Program-made: the position numbers and the translations under genes | Shown: piece after piece, positions 1-8,296 of the stretch | Layout: each line of letters begins with the position of its first letter | How positions within the stretch are numbered: the first letter of the stretch is position 1 | Notes under the pieces: generated by a model | Told to the model about the DNA's origin: nothing | Databases searched by the model: none | The model's input: only the letters and a program-made list of their open reading frames with translations | From: Vreelandella sedimenti | GTDB taxonomy: Bacteria; Pseudomonadota; Gammaproteobacteria; Pseudomonadales; Halomonadaceae | Direction: 5' to 3' | DNA: 64,000 nt | Assembly (NCBI RefSeq): GCF_013416325.1 | Contig: NZ_JACCGK010000014.1 | Location: 62,001-126,000 of the forward strand

Positions 1-132
1 ACAAAAAACCACTTCACTGGCATCAACCTCCGACGCACTGCAGCAAACAAAATGCACCAGCATTGCGCACTTTGAGGTCTTTTTGCATCACAAAGCATCA
101 TATGCGTTTGTTTACGCTTCGGAATCCTCAGA

Positions 133-1215
133 TTAGTGGTTGGGTGTCACGATGATTTTCACTTGAGCTTTGTCGTTTAGAAGCGCCTCAAAGCCCTCCT
201 CCACGATATCCGCCAATGGAATGCGCTGGGTCACCATGTCCTCGGCGCGGAAGTAGCCCCGCTGCATCAGTGCCATTACCGCGGGGTAAACATGGCGATA
301 GGCAATAATGCCCTTCATGGTGCGCTCTTTGATGACTAGGTCGTTAGGCTGAAAGCTGGCCTCGCCTTCCCAGATACTCACCACCACCACTTCACCCCCT
401 TCGTGTGTGCTATGCAGCGCCTGATTCAGCACGGCAGGAATGCCGGTCACTTCAAACGCCACGTCCACCCCGCCACCACTCAAGGCTTGTAGCTTTGTAA
501 CCGCATCCTCCTGCTGTGGGTCAACCACAATGGCCCCTAACGCTTCGGCTTTGGCTTTCCGTGAAGGCGCGACCTCAACGGCATATATTTGAGCAGCGCC
601 TGCGGCTTTTAGCGCTTCAATAGTCATCAAGCCAATTGGCCCCGCGCCAAAAACTACCGCGCTATCCCCGGCTTTTAGGCAGCTTTGGCGCACCGCATGC
701 AGCGCTACCGCCGCGGGCTCTACCAGAGCGCCCTGCTCGAAGCTGAGATCATCCGGCAGCTTGTGCACCATATGTTCCCCCATCACGGTAAACTCGGAAA
801 AGCCGCCGCCACCGCCCGAAAGGCCGTGAAAGCCCAGCAAGGGCGTGAGGTTATAGCGCTCCATCTGATAAGCGCCATCCTTGTTGGGTGAGAGAATCGG
901 CTCAATGGCCACACGGTCGCCTACCTTCACCCGTGTGACTTTCTCGCCGACCTCTACCACTTCCCCGGCAAATTCATGGCCCATGATGATCGGCGCCTGT
1001 TCGCCGCTAATAGGGTGCGGCTTGCCCACCGGGATAAAAATCGGCCCGGCGGCATACTCGTGTAAGTCACTGCCGCAAATACCACAGGCAGCCACTTTCA
1101 CCTTCACTTCATGGGGGGCGCTGATAGTGGGAACCGAAACTTGCTCAACGCGTAAATCTTTTGCTGCGTACCAAACCGCTGCCTGCATAGTTTGCTGATG
1201 GTTCGACTGACTCAT
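133..1215 (-). CDS. bdhA: (R,R)-butanediol dehydrogenase, zinc-dependent MDR family
   Basis: This 360-residue medium-chain dehydrogenase should interconvert 2,3-butanediol and acetoin with NAD(H). The catalytic-zinc segment CGICGSDLHEY lies near residues 45-55 and GHEFAGEVVEVG near 79-90; the Rossmann glycine motif is GAGPIGL near 192. The four-cysteine structural zinc lobe of many alcohol dehydrogenases is absent and replaced by a glycine-rich stretch (LSGGGGGFSEF), as I recall for Bacillus BdhA, which it resembles along its whole length. It starts 15 bp after the flavoprotein monooxygenase stop and so shares its sigma-54 promoter. The AcoR-type activator next door supports an acetoin/butanediol role. 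Length is normal. Confidence 0.9.
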   Translation of the reverse strand: MSQSNHQQTMQAAVWYAAKDLRVEQVSVPTISAPHEVKVKVAACGICGSDLHEYAAGPIFIPVGKPHPISGEQAPIIMGHEFAGEVVEVGEKVTRVKVGDRVAIEPILSPNKDGAYQMERYNLTPLLGFHGLSGGGGGFSEFTVMGEHMVHKLPDDLSFEQGALVEPAAVALHAVRQSCLKAGDSAVVFGAGPIGLMTIEALKAAGAAQIYAVEVAPSRKAKAEALGAIVVDPQQEDAVTKLQALSGGGVDVAFEVTGIPAVLNQALHSTHEGGEVVVVSIWEGEASFQPNDLVIKERTMKGIIAYRHVYPAVMALMQRGYFRAEDMVTQRIPLADIVEEGFEALLNDKAQVKIIVTPNH

Positions 1216-1230
1216 GGCTTTCCCTTCCTG

Positions 1231-3045
1231 TTACGACATATGGTGAACTGGCTGCAGACCGTAGACAGGCGTTTCCAGCCCCTCCATGCGTGCCTTTAAC
1301 TGCAGCGCCAAATAGTGTGAGTAGTGCCGCGACTGGTGGAGGTTGCCACCATGGAACCACAGCGCCTCTTGCTGGGTAGGTTTCCACATATTGCGCAGCT
1401 CGCCCTCCCAAGGGCCGGGGTCTTTGGTGGTGTCAGAGCCCAGGCCCCAGCACTTGCCGACTTTATCTGCCACTTCCTGAGAAATAAGCCGCGCCGCCCA
1501 GCCATTCATGGAGCCATAGCCGGTGGCGTAGACGATCAAATCTGCCTCTAGCTCACTGCCATCGGTAAGTGTGATGGAGTGGGGGTTAATGCGCTCAATG
1601 CCCACACCGCTTCGCAACTTGATATCGCCGTTAGCCACCAAGTCGCAGGCGCCTACGTCGATGTAATAACCTGAGCCCCGGCGCAGGTACTTCAAGAACA
1701 GCCCGGAGTCATCGTCACCGAAATCGAGCAGAAAGCCCGCGTCTTCCAGCTTCTGATAAAACTCGGCGTCGCGCTGTTTGATTGCCTCAAACGCCGGGCG
1801 CTGAAAGTCCGGAAGCACCTTGTAGGGGATCGAGGCAAAAATCAGATCAGCCTTGTCGTGGGTTAAGCCATTGGCCACCGCCTCTTCGGAGTAGAGCGGC
1901 CCCAGCACTTCTTCCATCAAAGAGTCCGACTTCACAATATGGGTGGATGAACGCTGCAGCATGGTCACATCGGCATCGTGCTCCCAAAGTGCCGCGGCAA
2001 TATCGTGAGCAGAGTTATTCGAGCCCACAATCACGCACTTCTTACCCGCATAAGCATCCGGCCCTGGGTGTTGGCTGGAGTGCTGCTGCTCACCAGCGAA
2101 GCTCTCAGCGCCGGGAAATGCCGGCATATTGGGCATACCCGACATCCCGGTGGCCATCACCAGCTGCTTCGGGCGTAGCGTGATCTCTTCGCCGTTGCGC
2201 TTAACGTTAACCACCCACTCGCCTGCGGCTTCGTCATAGTGTGCATTCTGACACTCAGTGGAGGTCCAATAATTGAGCTCCATCACCTTTGTGTACATCT
2301 CCAGCCAATCGCCCACCTTGTCTTTAGGCGCAAACACCGGCCAGTTTTCTGGGAAAGGAATATAGGGTAGGTGGTCGTACCACACCGGGTCGTGCAGGCA
2401 GAGGGATTTATAGCGGTTGCGCCAGGAGTCCCCGGCGCGCTCGTTGCGCTCTATGATGATGGTCGGCACCCCCATCTGCTTTAGCCGCGCCCCAAGGCCA
2501 ATCCCGCCTTGGCCTCCGCCGATGATTACGCAGTAAGGCTGTTGGGTATAGCCAAGCTCTGCCTCTTCGCGCTCCCGTGACTCTAACCAGGTTTCACGCT
2601 GTTTATTGGCCCCGTGCTCAGCTCCTTTTGGGCGGTTGTGGTTACGCGGTTCGGGGTAGTCATGAAGCGACTGCATAGTGGTTAGTAGCGTCCAGCATTT
2701 ACCGTCTTTTAGACGCAAGTAGCCTTTGCCGCTGGCGACCACTGTCTCAAAAGTAAACCACGCCTCACTGGTATCGCCGTTCTGGGTAGCTTCGCCTTCT
2801 AGCTGCCAGTTCGAAGGACGCACGTTCTCCAGGGTGGCATTGAGCATGGCCTGAATAGCATCTTTTCCCTCACAGGTTTTTAAATTCCAGGTAAAGGTTA
2901 CAAAGTCGCGCCAGTAGCATTCCTCATTAAATAGCGACAAAACACGCTGAATATCCTGGGCTTGCAACGCGTTATCAAAATCACTAAGCCACCCTTGGAC
3001 AGTAGCCGTGGCGGTTTGCTGGGTTTGTGCCGATATCTCGGACAT
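1231..3045 (-). CDS. NTF2-like/flavin-containing monooxygenase fusion (FAD/NAD(P) oxidoreductase)
   Basis: A 604-residue protein. Residues about 15-130 look like an NTF2/SnoaL-type domain (WLSDFDNALQAQD...LFNEECYWRDF). From about 170 it is an FMO-type flavoprotein with FAD motif GGGQGGIGLG, an FMO signature-like FAGEQQHSSQH, and a second nucleotide motif VGSNNSAHD where glycines are replaced. The substrate is unknown; the operon suggests a small ketone or diol. The reading frame extends upstream to 3117, but that would place the start inside the sigma-54 promoter (3101-3117). The ATG at 3045 has GGAG 8 nt upstream and was chosen. It is first in the operon with bdhA. Confidence 0.85.
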   Translation of the reverse strand: MSEISAQTQQTATATVQGWLSDFDNALQAQDIQRVLSLFNEECYWRDFVTFTWNLKTCEGKDAIQAMLNATLENVRPSNWQLEGEATQNGDTSEAWFTFETVVASGKGYLRLKDGKCWTLLTTMQSLHDYPEPRNHNRPKGAEHGANKQRETWLESREREEAELGYTQQPYCVIIGGGQGGIGLGARLKQMGVPTIIIERNERAGDSWRNRYKSLCLHDPVWYDHLPYIPFPENWPVFAPKDKVGDWLEMYTKVMELNYWTSTECQNAHYDEAAGEWVVNVKRNGEEITLRPKQLVMATGMSGMPNMPAFPGAESFAGEQQHSSQHPGPDAYAGKKCVIVGSNNSAHDIAAALWEHDADVTMLQRSSTHIVKSDSLMEEVLGPLYSEEAVANGLTHDKADLIFASIPYKVLPDFQRPAFEAIKQRDAEFYQKLEDAGFLLDFGDDDSGLFLKYLRRGSGYYIDVGACDLVANGDIKLRSGVGIERINPHSITLTDGSELEADLIVYATGYGSMNGWAARLISQEVADKVGKCWGLGSDTTKDPGPWEGELRNMWKPTQQEALWFHGGNLHQSRHYSHYLALQLKARMEGLETPVYGLQPVHHMS

Positions 3046-3100
3046 AGCGAGTACTCCATCGTTTGTTATTGTTGAATTGCTGGTGAGACACCCAACTCTA

Positions 3101-3117
3101 AGCACCCGCCGTGCCAA
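3101..3117 (-). promoter_or_regulatory. sigma-54 (-24/-12) promoter for the monooxygenase-bdhA operon
   Basis: On the minus strand the sequence reads TTGGCACGGCGGGTGCT, that is TGGCAC-N5-GTGCT, very close to the consensus TGGCAC-N5-TTGCA with GG and GC in correct register. It lies about 56 bp upstream of the chosen ATG at 3045, and the divergent gene encodes a sigma-54 activator. Confidence 0.8.
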
Positions 3118-3197
3118 TCATTTCAGATAAACCACAAGCATATGAAAAATATAAATAAATTTAAAAAACAGTTATCGATTAGGCGTTGCCCAAGGCG

Positions 3198-3238
3198 TAC
3201 ACCTGTCACATCTAGTTGTAAACGACGTTACAGGTGTA
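3198..3238. promoter_or_regulatory. candidate upstream activating sequence for the AcoR-type regulator
   Basis: An inverted repeat TACACCTGT (3198-3206) and ACAGGTGTA (3230-3238) encloses a smaller palindrome TGTAA-N6-TTACA (3217-3232). It sits about 100 bp upstream of the -24/-12 promoter, the usual place for an enhancer-binding protein. That the neighbouring activator binds it is inferred. Confidence 0.5.
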
Positions 3239-3332
3239 ACGCACGACTAACGGCGTAATAGCGCTGCGTTGACACCCACGCCAGAGCGCATAGGCTGGAA
3301 GGACAATAACAAGCCCCACGGTGAACCACGCC

Positions 3333-5315
3333 ATGCCCACTCAATCGTCCCTGCCTGCACGGCTGCAATCCGTCCAGCGCCAGCATATCGAGCATATTTT
3401 CCAGCTCGGCGAAGGCTTGGAAATGCCCCAGCTACCCGCCCAGCCGACTATTCGACGCTCCTGGCTGCGCTGCCTAAACGAGTACCAACTCGATCCCACC
3501 CAGCCACGCCCAGCCCGGGTGGTGCCCCAACAAATCCTGATCGAGCACCGGGAATCCGTGGATGAACTACTGCACGTGGCAAGAGCCGGGGTTGACCAGC
3601 TTTATCAGCAAATTGCGCAACTAGGCTACGTGCTACTGCTCACCGACCACCGCGGGATAACCGTTGAGTTTCGTGGCGATCCCAACCAAGACCAGCAACT
3701 GCGCAAAGCAGGCCTGTACCTCGGAGCCGACTGGGATGAACGCTTTGCGGGTACCTGTGCCGTAGGCACCTGCCTGCATGACCGCCAAGCGATTATTTGC
3801 CACCGCCAGGAGCACTTCGACGCCTCGCATATTTCGCTTACCTGCACTGCCGCCCCCATCGCCGACCCGCAAGGCAACGTCATGGCCGTGCTAGACATCT
3901 CCGCACTGCAATCACCTACCCAGCATGAGAGCCAAAATTTTAGTCTCTCGCTGGTAACGCTCTACGCGCGCATGATCGAAGACGCCTATTTTCTCCAGCG
4001 CTACCGTGACTGCCTGATGGTGCGGCTGGATACCTCACGAGAGTTTGTGCATGTAAACGGGCGCGGGCTCATCGCCATTGAAGAGAACGGGCAAGTGATT
4101 GCTGCCAACGCAGTGGGTCGTGATCTGATAAGTGAACACCAGCGTCGTTGGCCACCCTGGTCAGCCCATCACACCCCAATGCTGGGGGAGCTATTCGAGT
4201 GCGAGATCGCCGATGTACTCAGCATTAATAGCGCCACCGACGATCAACTGCGTGCTTTTCGCGCCAGGGTCGATAACACAATCTACTTTATTAGCCTGCT
4301 GGAGCCACGCCGCCCGCGCCCTGCTCAGCAAGCACAACCTCTCGCCTCCAGCCTGCCGGAACCACTGGTACGCCTCGGCGCCGACGACCCCGCCATGCGC
4401 AAAGTGCAGAAACTGGCTGAACGGTTGCGCAACGAAGCCAGCGTCAATGTGCTGATTAGCGGAGAAACCGGCACCGGCAAAGAGATCGTTGCCCGTGCTC
4501 TGCATGACAGCGGCAACCGATCTAAAGGCCCCTTTATCGCAGTAAACTGTGCCGCCATTCCCGAAGCGCTGATCGAAAGCGAGCTGTTTGGTTACGAGCC
4601 CGGCGCCTTTACCGGCGGGCGCGCCAAAGGCATGCGCGGGCTGATTCCCCAAGCCCACGGCGGCACACTGTTTTTAGATGAAATCGGCGATATGCCGCTG
4701 GCCCTGCAAACCCGCCTGCTGCGCGTATTGGCCGAGCGAGAAGTGATGCCTCTTGGGGCCAATAAGCCTGAAAAGGTTGATATTCGGGTGATTACCGCCA
4801 CTCATCGCAATATCGATGCGATGATCCAGCAGGGTGAGTTCCGCGAAGACCTCTATTACCGCCTTAACGGGGCTCAACTGCGCCTGCCCGCGCTACGCGA
4901 CCGCGCCGATAAGCTCTACGTTATCCGCCGTGTATTTGATGACATCATCCAGGAGCGAGCCTCCAGCCAATCACCGCGCCTGCGGGCCGATGCCATTAGC
5001 GCCCTACTCGCTTACGCCTGGCCCGGTAATATACGCCAACTAAAGAATGCGCTGGCCTTTGCACTGGCCACCTCAGAAAATGAAGAGATCACCGTTCATG
5101 ACTTACCCGAGCAGTGCCTAAGCCAACGCATCACGCGGCTGGCAACTCCCCTGCCTGCAGACGCTGGTAGCGACAGCGATCACACACTGCTGGACATGCT
5201 CAAGGAGCAGCACTGGAACATTAGCGCCGTTGCTCGCGCTCTCGGGGTTTCGCGGCCGACAGTATACCGGCAAATGCAGCGCCAAGGCATAGCGCCGCCA
5301 AATTGGCAGGGGTGA
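3333..5315 (+). CDS. acoR: AcoR-family sigma-54-dependent transcriptional activator
   Basis: Three-part enhancer-binding protein of about 660 residues. The N-terminal GAF-type sensor (about 60-200) contains GTCAVGTCLHDRQA. The AAA+ domain has Walker A GETGTGKE near 376, the sigma-54 contact loop as GAFTGG (usual form GAFTGA) near 423, and Walker B GGTLFLDEIGDMPL near 445. The C-terminal Fis-type helix-turn-helix is NISAVARALGVSRPTVYRQM. It is divergent from the monooxygenase-bdhA operon, which carries a sigma-54 promoter, so it likely activates that operon in response to acetoin or a related compound. An in-frame GTG at 3321 is possible; ATG 3333 was preferred because GGTGA lies 8 nt upstream. 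Confidence 0.87.
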   Translation: MPTQSSLPARLQSVQRQHIEHIFQLGEGLEMPQLPAQPTIRRSWLRCLNEYQLDPTQPRPARVVPQQILIEHRESVDELLHVARAGVDQLYQQIAQLGYVLLLTDHRGITVEFRGDPNQDQQLRKAGLYLGADWDERFAGTCAVGTCLHDRQAIICHRQEHFDASHISLTCTAAPIADPQGNVMAVLDISALQSPTQHESQNFSLSLVTLYARMIEDAYFLQRYRDCLMVRLDTSREFVHVNGRGLIAIEENGQVIAANAVGRDLISEHQRRWPPWSAHHTPMLGELFECEIADVLSINSATDDQLRAFRARVDNTIYFISLLEPRRPRPAQQAQPLASSLPEPLVRLGADDPAMRKVQKLAERLRNEASVNVLISGETGTGKEIVARALHDSGNRSKGPFIAVNCAAIPEALIESELFGYEPGAFTGGRAKGMRGLIPQAHGGTLFLDEIGDMPLALQTRLLRVLAEREVMPLGANKPEKVDIRVITATHRNIDAMIQQGEFREDLYYRLNGAQLRLPALRDRADKLYVIRRVFDDIIQERASSQSPRLRADAISALLAYAWPGNIRQLKNALAFALATSENEEITVHDLPEQCLSQRITRLATPLPADAGSDSDHTLLDMLKEQHWNISAVARALGVSRPTVYRQMQRQGIAPPNWQG

Positions 5316-5374
5316 TAAAAAGCTACTTCAAGGCTTTTGATTTGGAATTAACTGCAACACATCTTGAGAACACG

Positions 5375-5474
5375 GTGCGAGGGCAGGTTGAAGCGAGGGT
5401 CTTTCGCCATGGATGGCGAAAGTAGCGCCCACGGATGGGTTAACAGCGCCCTCGCGGAAACCTGCACTCGGCAC
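5375..5474 (+). repeat. 100-bp dispersed cruciform repeat, copy 1
   Basis: Nested inverted repeats: outer arms GTGCGAGGGCAGGTT and AACCTGCACTCGGCAC, a middle pair GCGAGGG/CCCTCGC, a perfect inner hairpin CTTTCGCCAT-GG-ATGGCGAAAG and a small CCCA/TGGG hairpin. Related copies are at 45460-45558 and 47717-47815. It fills the gap between acoR and the MoxR gene. The short open frame reading through it is a by-product of the repeat. Confidence 0.85.
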
Positions 5475-5593
5475 AGTGTTGTGCAGAATGCCAGCTATCA
5501 CTACCTCTTGGCCTTGAGGGTGACCCTCACGTACACTTGTTTGAATCCGTTTATCCTTTTATAAACCCGCTTTCGACAAGCCGAGGCCCTCCC

Positions 5594-6448
5594 ATGGCGT
5601 TTGAATCCACTTCTTCTTATATCGCAACCGATGCGCTTAAACAGGCGGTGAACGCGGCGGTGGTGCTCGAACGACCGCTATTGATCAAAGGCGAGCCGGG
5701 TACCGGCAAAACCCTACTGGCCGAAGAACTGGCCGAGTCTCTCGATACCCAGTTGATTACCTGGCATATCAAATCCAGCACCAAGGCGGCCCAGGGTTTA
5801 TACGAGTACGATGCTGTCAGCCGCCTGCGGGATTCCCAGCTAGGCGTTGAAGGCGTGGAAAACGTCGCCAACTACATCAAGCCCGGCAAGCTGTGGGAAG
5901 CGTTCACCGCCAATCAACGGGTGGTGCTACTGATCGACGAGATCGACAAGGCCGATATCGAATTCCCCAACGACCTCCTTCAAGAGCTTGATCGTATGGA
6001 ATTCCACGTTTACGAAACCGGCGAAACCATCCGCGCCGAACAGCGCCCGATTATTGTTATTACCTCTAATAATGAAAAAGAGCTGCCGGACGCTTTTCTA
6101 CGCCGCTGTTTTTTCCACTACATTGAGTTCCCCGACCGCGAGACCATGCAGGCGATTGTCGATGTGCACTTCCCGGATATCGCGCCCCGGCTGGTCAGCG
6201 AAGCCCTAGAGGTGTTTTTCGAGCTTCGCAAGGCGCCCGGCCTCAAGAAAAAACCCTCCACCTCCGAGCTGGTCGACTGGCTCAAACTGCTGATGGCCGA
6301 CGAGCTGGCGCAAGAAGCATTGTATAACCGCGACCCAGCAAAGGCCCTGCCGCCCATGGCCGGCGCACTGGTCAAAAACGAGCAGGACACTCAGCTGCTT
6401 GAGCGCCTGGCGTTTATGATCCGTCGTCAGAAAGGCATAGGCCGCTAA
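5594..6448 (+). CDS. MoxR-family AAA+ ATPase
   Basis: A 284-residue AAA+ ATPase with Walker A GEPGTGKT near residues 32-39, Walker B VVLLIDEIDKAD near 112 and sensor I region IVITSNNEKELPDAFLRR. MoxR ATPases act as chaperones or remodelers with VWA-domain partners, and the next gene, 3 bp downstream, is such a partner. The frame opens upstream at 5537, but ATG 5594 has GAGG 7 nt before it and gives the usual short N-terminus. The client of this pair is unknown. Confidence 0.88.
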   Translation: MAFESTSSYIATDALKQAVNAAVVLERPLLIKGEPGTGKTLLAEELAESLDTQLITWHIKSSTKAAQGLYEYDAVSRLRDSQLGVEGVENVANYIKPGKLWEAFTANQRVVLLIDEIDKADIEFPNDLLQELDRMEFHVYETGETIRAEQRPIIVITSNNEKELPDAFLRRCFFHYIEFPDRETMQAIVDVHFPDIAPRLVSEALEVFFELRKAPGLKKKPSTSELVDWLKLLMADELAQEALYNRDPAKALPPMAGALVKNEQDTQLLERLAFMIRRQKGIGR

Positions 6449-6451
6449 GCC

Positions 6452-7633
6452 ATGTTTATCGGCCTGTTTGAGACGTTAAAGCGCGCGGGCGTTCCGGTAT
6501 CGCTGCGCGAGCTCTTGGATCTTCACGCCGTGGTAGAACGCGGTGTGGTGTTCGCCGACATGGAGGCCTTCTATCAGGTAGCCCGCACGGTGATGGTCAA
6601 AGACGAGCGCCATTTTGACCGCTTTGATCGTGCCTTCGCCGCCTGGTTTAAAGGCCTGGAGGACATGGACGCCGCCATTGAGGCGCTGATCCCCGATGAC
6701 TGGCTACGCCGGGAGTTTGAGAAGCAGCTAACGGATGAAGAGAAAGCCAAGATTGAATCCCTGGGCGGCCTTGAAGAACTCATCGAGACGTTCAAAAAAC
6801 GCCTGGAAGAGCAAAAAGAGCGCCACGCGGGCGGCAATAAATGGATCGGCACTGGCGGCACCAGCCCCTTTGGGGCCTACGGCTACAATCCGGAAGGCAT
6901 TCGCATTGGCCAGGATGGCTCGCGCCATCGCCGCGCCTCCAAGGTCTGGGACGAGCGACGCTTCCGCGATTACGATGATTCTCTGGAATTAGGCACGCGC
7001 AATATCAAAATGGCGCTTCGTCGGCTGCGCAAGTTTGCCCGCCAAGGGGCGTTAGATGAGTTTGACGTGGATAGCACTATTCGCGAAACCGCCAAGGACG
7101 CCGGGCTACTCAACGTTCAGATGCGCCCGGAACGCCATAACGCCGTTAAAGTGCTGCTATTTTTGGATGTGGGCGGCTCGATGGATGATCATATTCGCGT
7201 CTGCGAAGAACTGTTCTCTGCCGCCCGCTCAGAGTTCAAGCATCTGGAGCACTACTACTTTCATAACTGCCTTTACGAAGGGGTTTGGCGAAACAACATG
7301 CGTCGGGGGAACGAGCGGATCCCGACCATGGATGTTTTGCACACCTACGGCACGGATTACCAGGTAGTGATTGTCGGTGACGCGGCCATGTCGCCTTATG
7401 AGGTCACTCACCCGGGCGGTAGCGTAGAGCACTTTAACGACGAAGCAGGCGGCGTGTGGCTGAAGCGTTTATGCGAAACGTTTCCCCGCCTGGCGTGGCT
7501 TAACCCGATGCCACCCCGGGCATGGGAGTACACCTACTCGACCCAATTGATCCGCGAGATCATCGATGACCGCATGTACCCCATGACCATGGAGGGTCTG
7601 GAAACCGCCATGCGCGAGCTAGCAAAGAAGTAG
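6452..7633 (+). CDS. CoxE-like VWA-domain protein, partner of MoxR
   Basis: A 393-residue protein whose C-terminal half is a von Willebrand factor A domain with a MIDAS-type motif FLDVGGSMDD near 236-245; the first serine of the DxSxS consensus is glycine. The N-terminal half is charged and helical (residues 90-125 rich in E and K). Such proteins are usually encoded next to MoxR and in some systems help metal or cofactor insertion. It is translationally close to the MoxR gene (3-bp gap). No transporter or oxidase subunit is adjacent, so the target cannot be named. Confidence 0.85.
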   Translation: MFIGLFETLKRAGVPVSLRELLDLHAVVERGVVFADMEAFYQVARTVMVKDERHFDRFDRAFAAWFKGLEDMDAAIEALIPDDWLRREFEKQLTDEEKAKIESLGGLEELIETFKKRLEEQKERHAGGNKWIGTGGTSPFGAYGYNPEGIRIGQDGSRHRRASKVWDERRFRDYDDSLELGTRNIKMALRRLRKFARQGALDEFDVDSTIRETAKDAGLLNVQMRPERHNAVKVLLFLDVGGSMDDHIRVCEELFSAARSEFKHLEHYYFHNCLYEGVWRNNMRRGNERIPTMDVLHTYGTDYQVVIVGDAAMSPYEVTHPGGSVEHFNDEAGGVWLKRLCETFPRLAWLNPMPPRAWEYTYSTQLIREIIDDRMYPMTMEGLETAMRELAKK

Positions 7634-7638
7634 TCTGA

Positions 7639-8172
7639 TTATCTGGCCATGCGCGTCAGCACGTCGTGGTGAGTCAGCTTGCGATGCAAAATGGCCATCA
7701 CGATGTGCCCTACGATCAACGCTAGCAATGTCCAGCCTAGCTCACCGTGGAGCAAACCGCCCAGATCCGTCATCCAGGTGATTTCCTCGCCTTCAAAACC
7801 TGACATCAGCGTAAAGCCAAACACCTCAAGCGAACGGCCCGAACCGTACTGGCGAATAAGCGCAATCGTCGGAATCACCATCATCAAGCCATAGAGGGCA
7901 AGATGGCCCAACTTTGCCATAACGCTCACCGATGGCGGACGGCGCGATGCATTGGCCAACGCCCATACCGCTCGCAGCATTACCACAGTGAGCAGCAGTA
8001 CCCCCATCGTGTAATGGGTTCTCCAGAAAAACGCTTCGAAAGGAGTGTCTGGAAACAGCCAATGCGCCGTGGCGCTAGTAAACTGCCAAGCAAACAGTAA
8101 CGCCATCCCCCAGTGCAACAAGCGGCTAACCGCACCATATCGTTGGCTGTTATCCATTATCGGTAATGCCAT
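7639..8172 (-). CDS. cytochrome b561 family membrane protein
   Basis: A 177-residue inner-membrane protein with four hydrophobic helices and conserved histidines (LLHWGMALLF near 19, FFWRTHYTMGVLL near 50, LLHGELGWTLLALIVGHIVMAILHRKLTHHD near the end), typical of bacterial diheme cytochrome b561 that passes electrons between quinones and periplasmic acceptors. It converges with the VWA gene with a 5-bp gap. A later ATG six codons in (MDNSQRY) is an alternative start. Confidence 0.85.
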   Translation of the reverse strand: MALPIMDNSQRYGAVSRLLHWGMALLFAWQFTSATAHWLFPDTPFEAFFWRTHYTMGVLLLTVVMLRAVWALANASRRPPSVSVMAKLGHLALYGLMMVIPTIALIRQYGSGRSLEVFGFTLMSGFEGEEITWMTDLGGLLHGELGWTLLALIVGHIVMAILHRKLTHHDVLTRMAR

Positions 8173-8250
8173 GAGCGTCTCCCTTCATTTTATAAGCTAG
8201 TCGTGATGCTTATTTTATCGGGGCAACACGTAAATAACATGGCAACAACG

Positions 8251-8265
8251 TGCAACTTGGTTGCA
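8251..8265. promoter_or_regulatory. short palindrome upstream of cytochrome b561
   Basis: TGCAAC-TTG-GTTGCA, perfect 6-bp arms about 80 bp upstream of the cytochrome b561 start. It may be an operator; no cognate regulator is evident. Confidence 0.25.
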
Positions 8266-8296
8266 TAAACTGGAACGCAACGTTTTCTAATGACTA

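Noticed and set aside
5364..5564. 66-codon plus-strand frame, with similar frames at 45427-45609 and 47713-48066
   Set aside because: The shared peptide arises from the cruciform repeat sequence, in mixed orientation; it is not a protein family.
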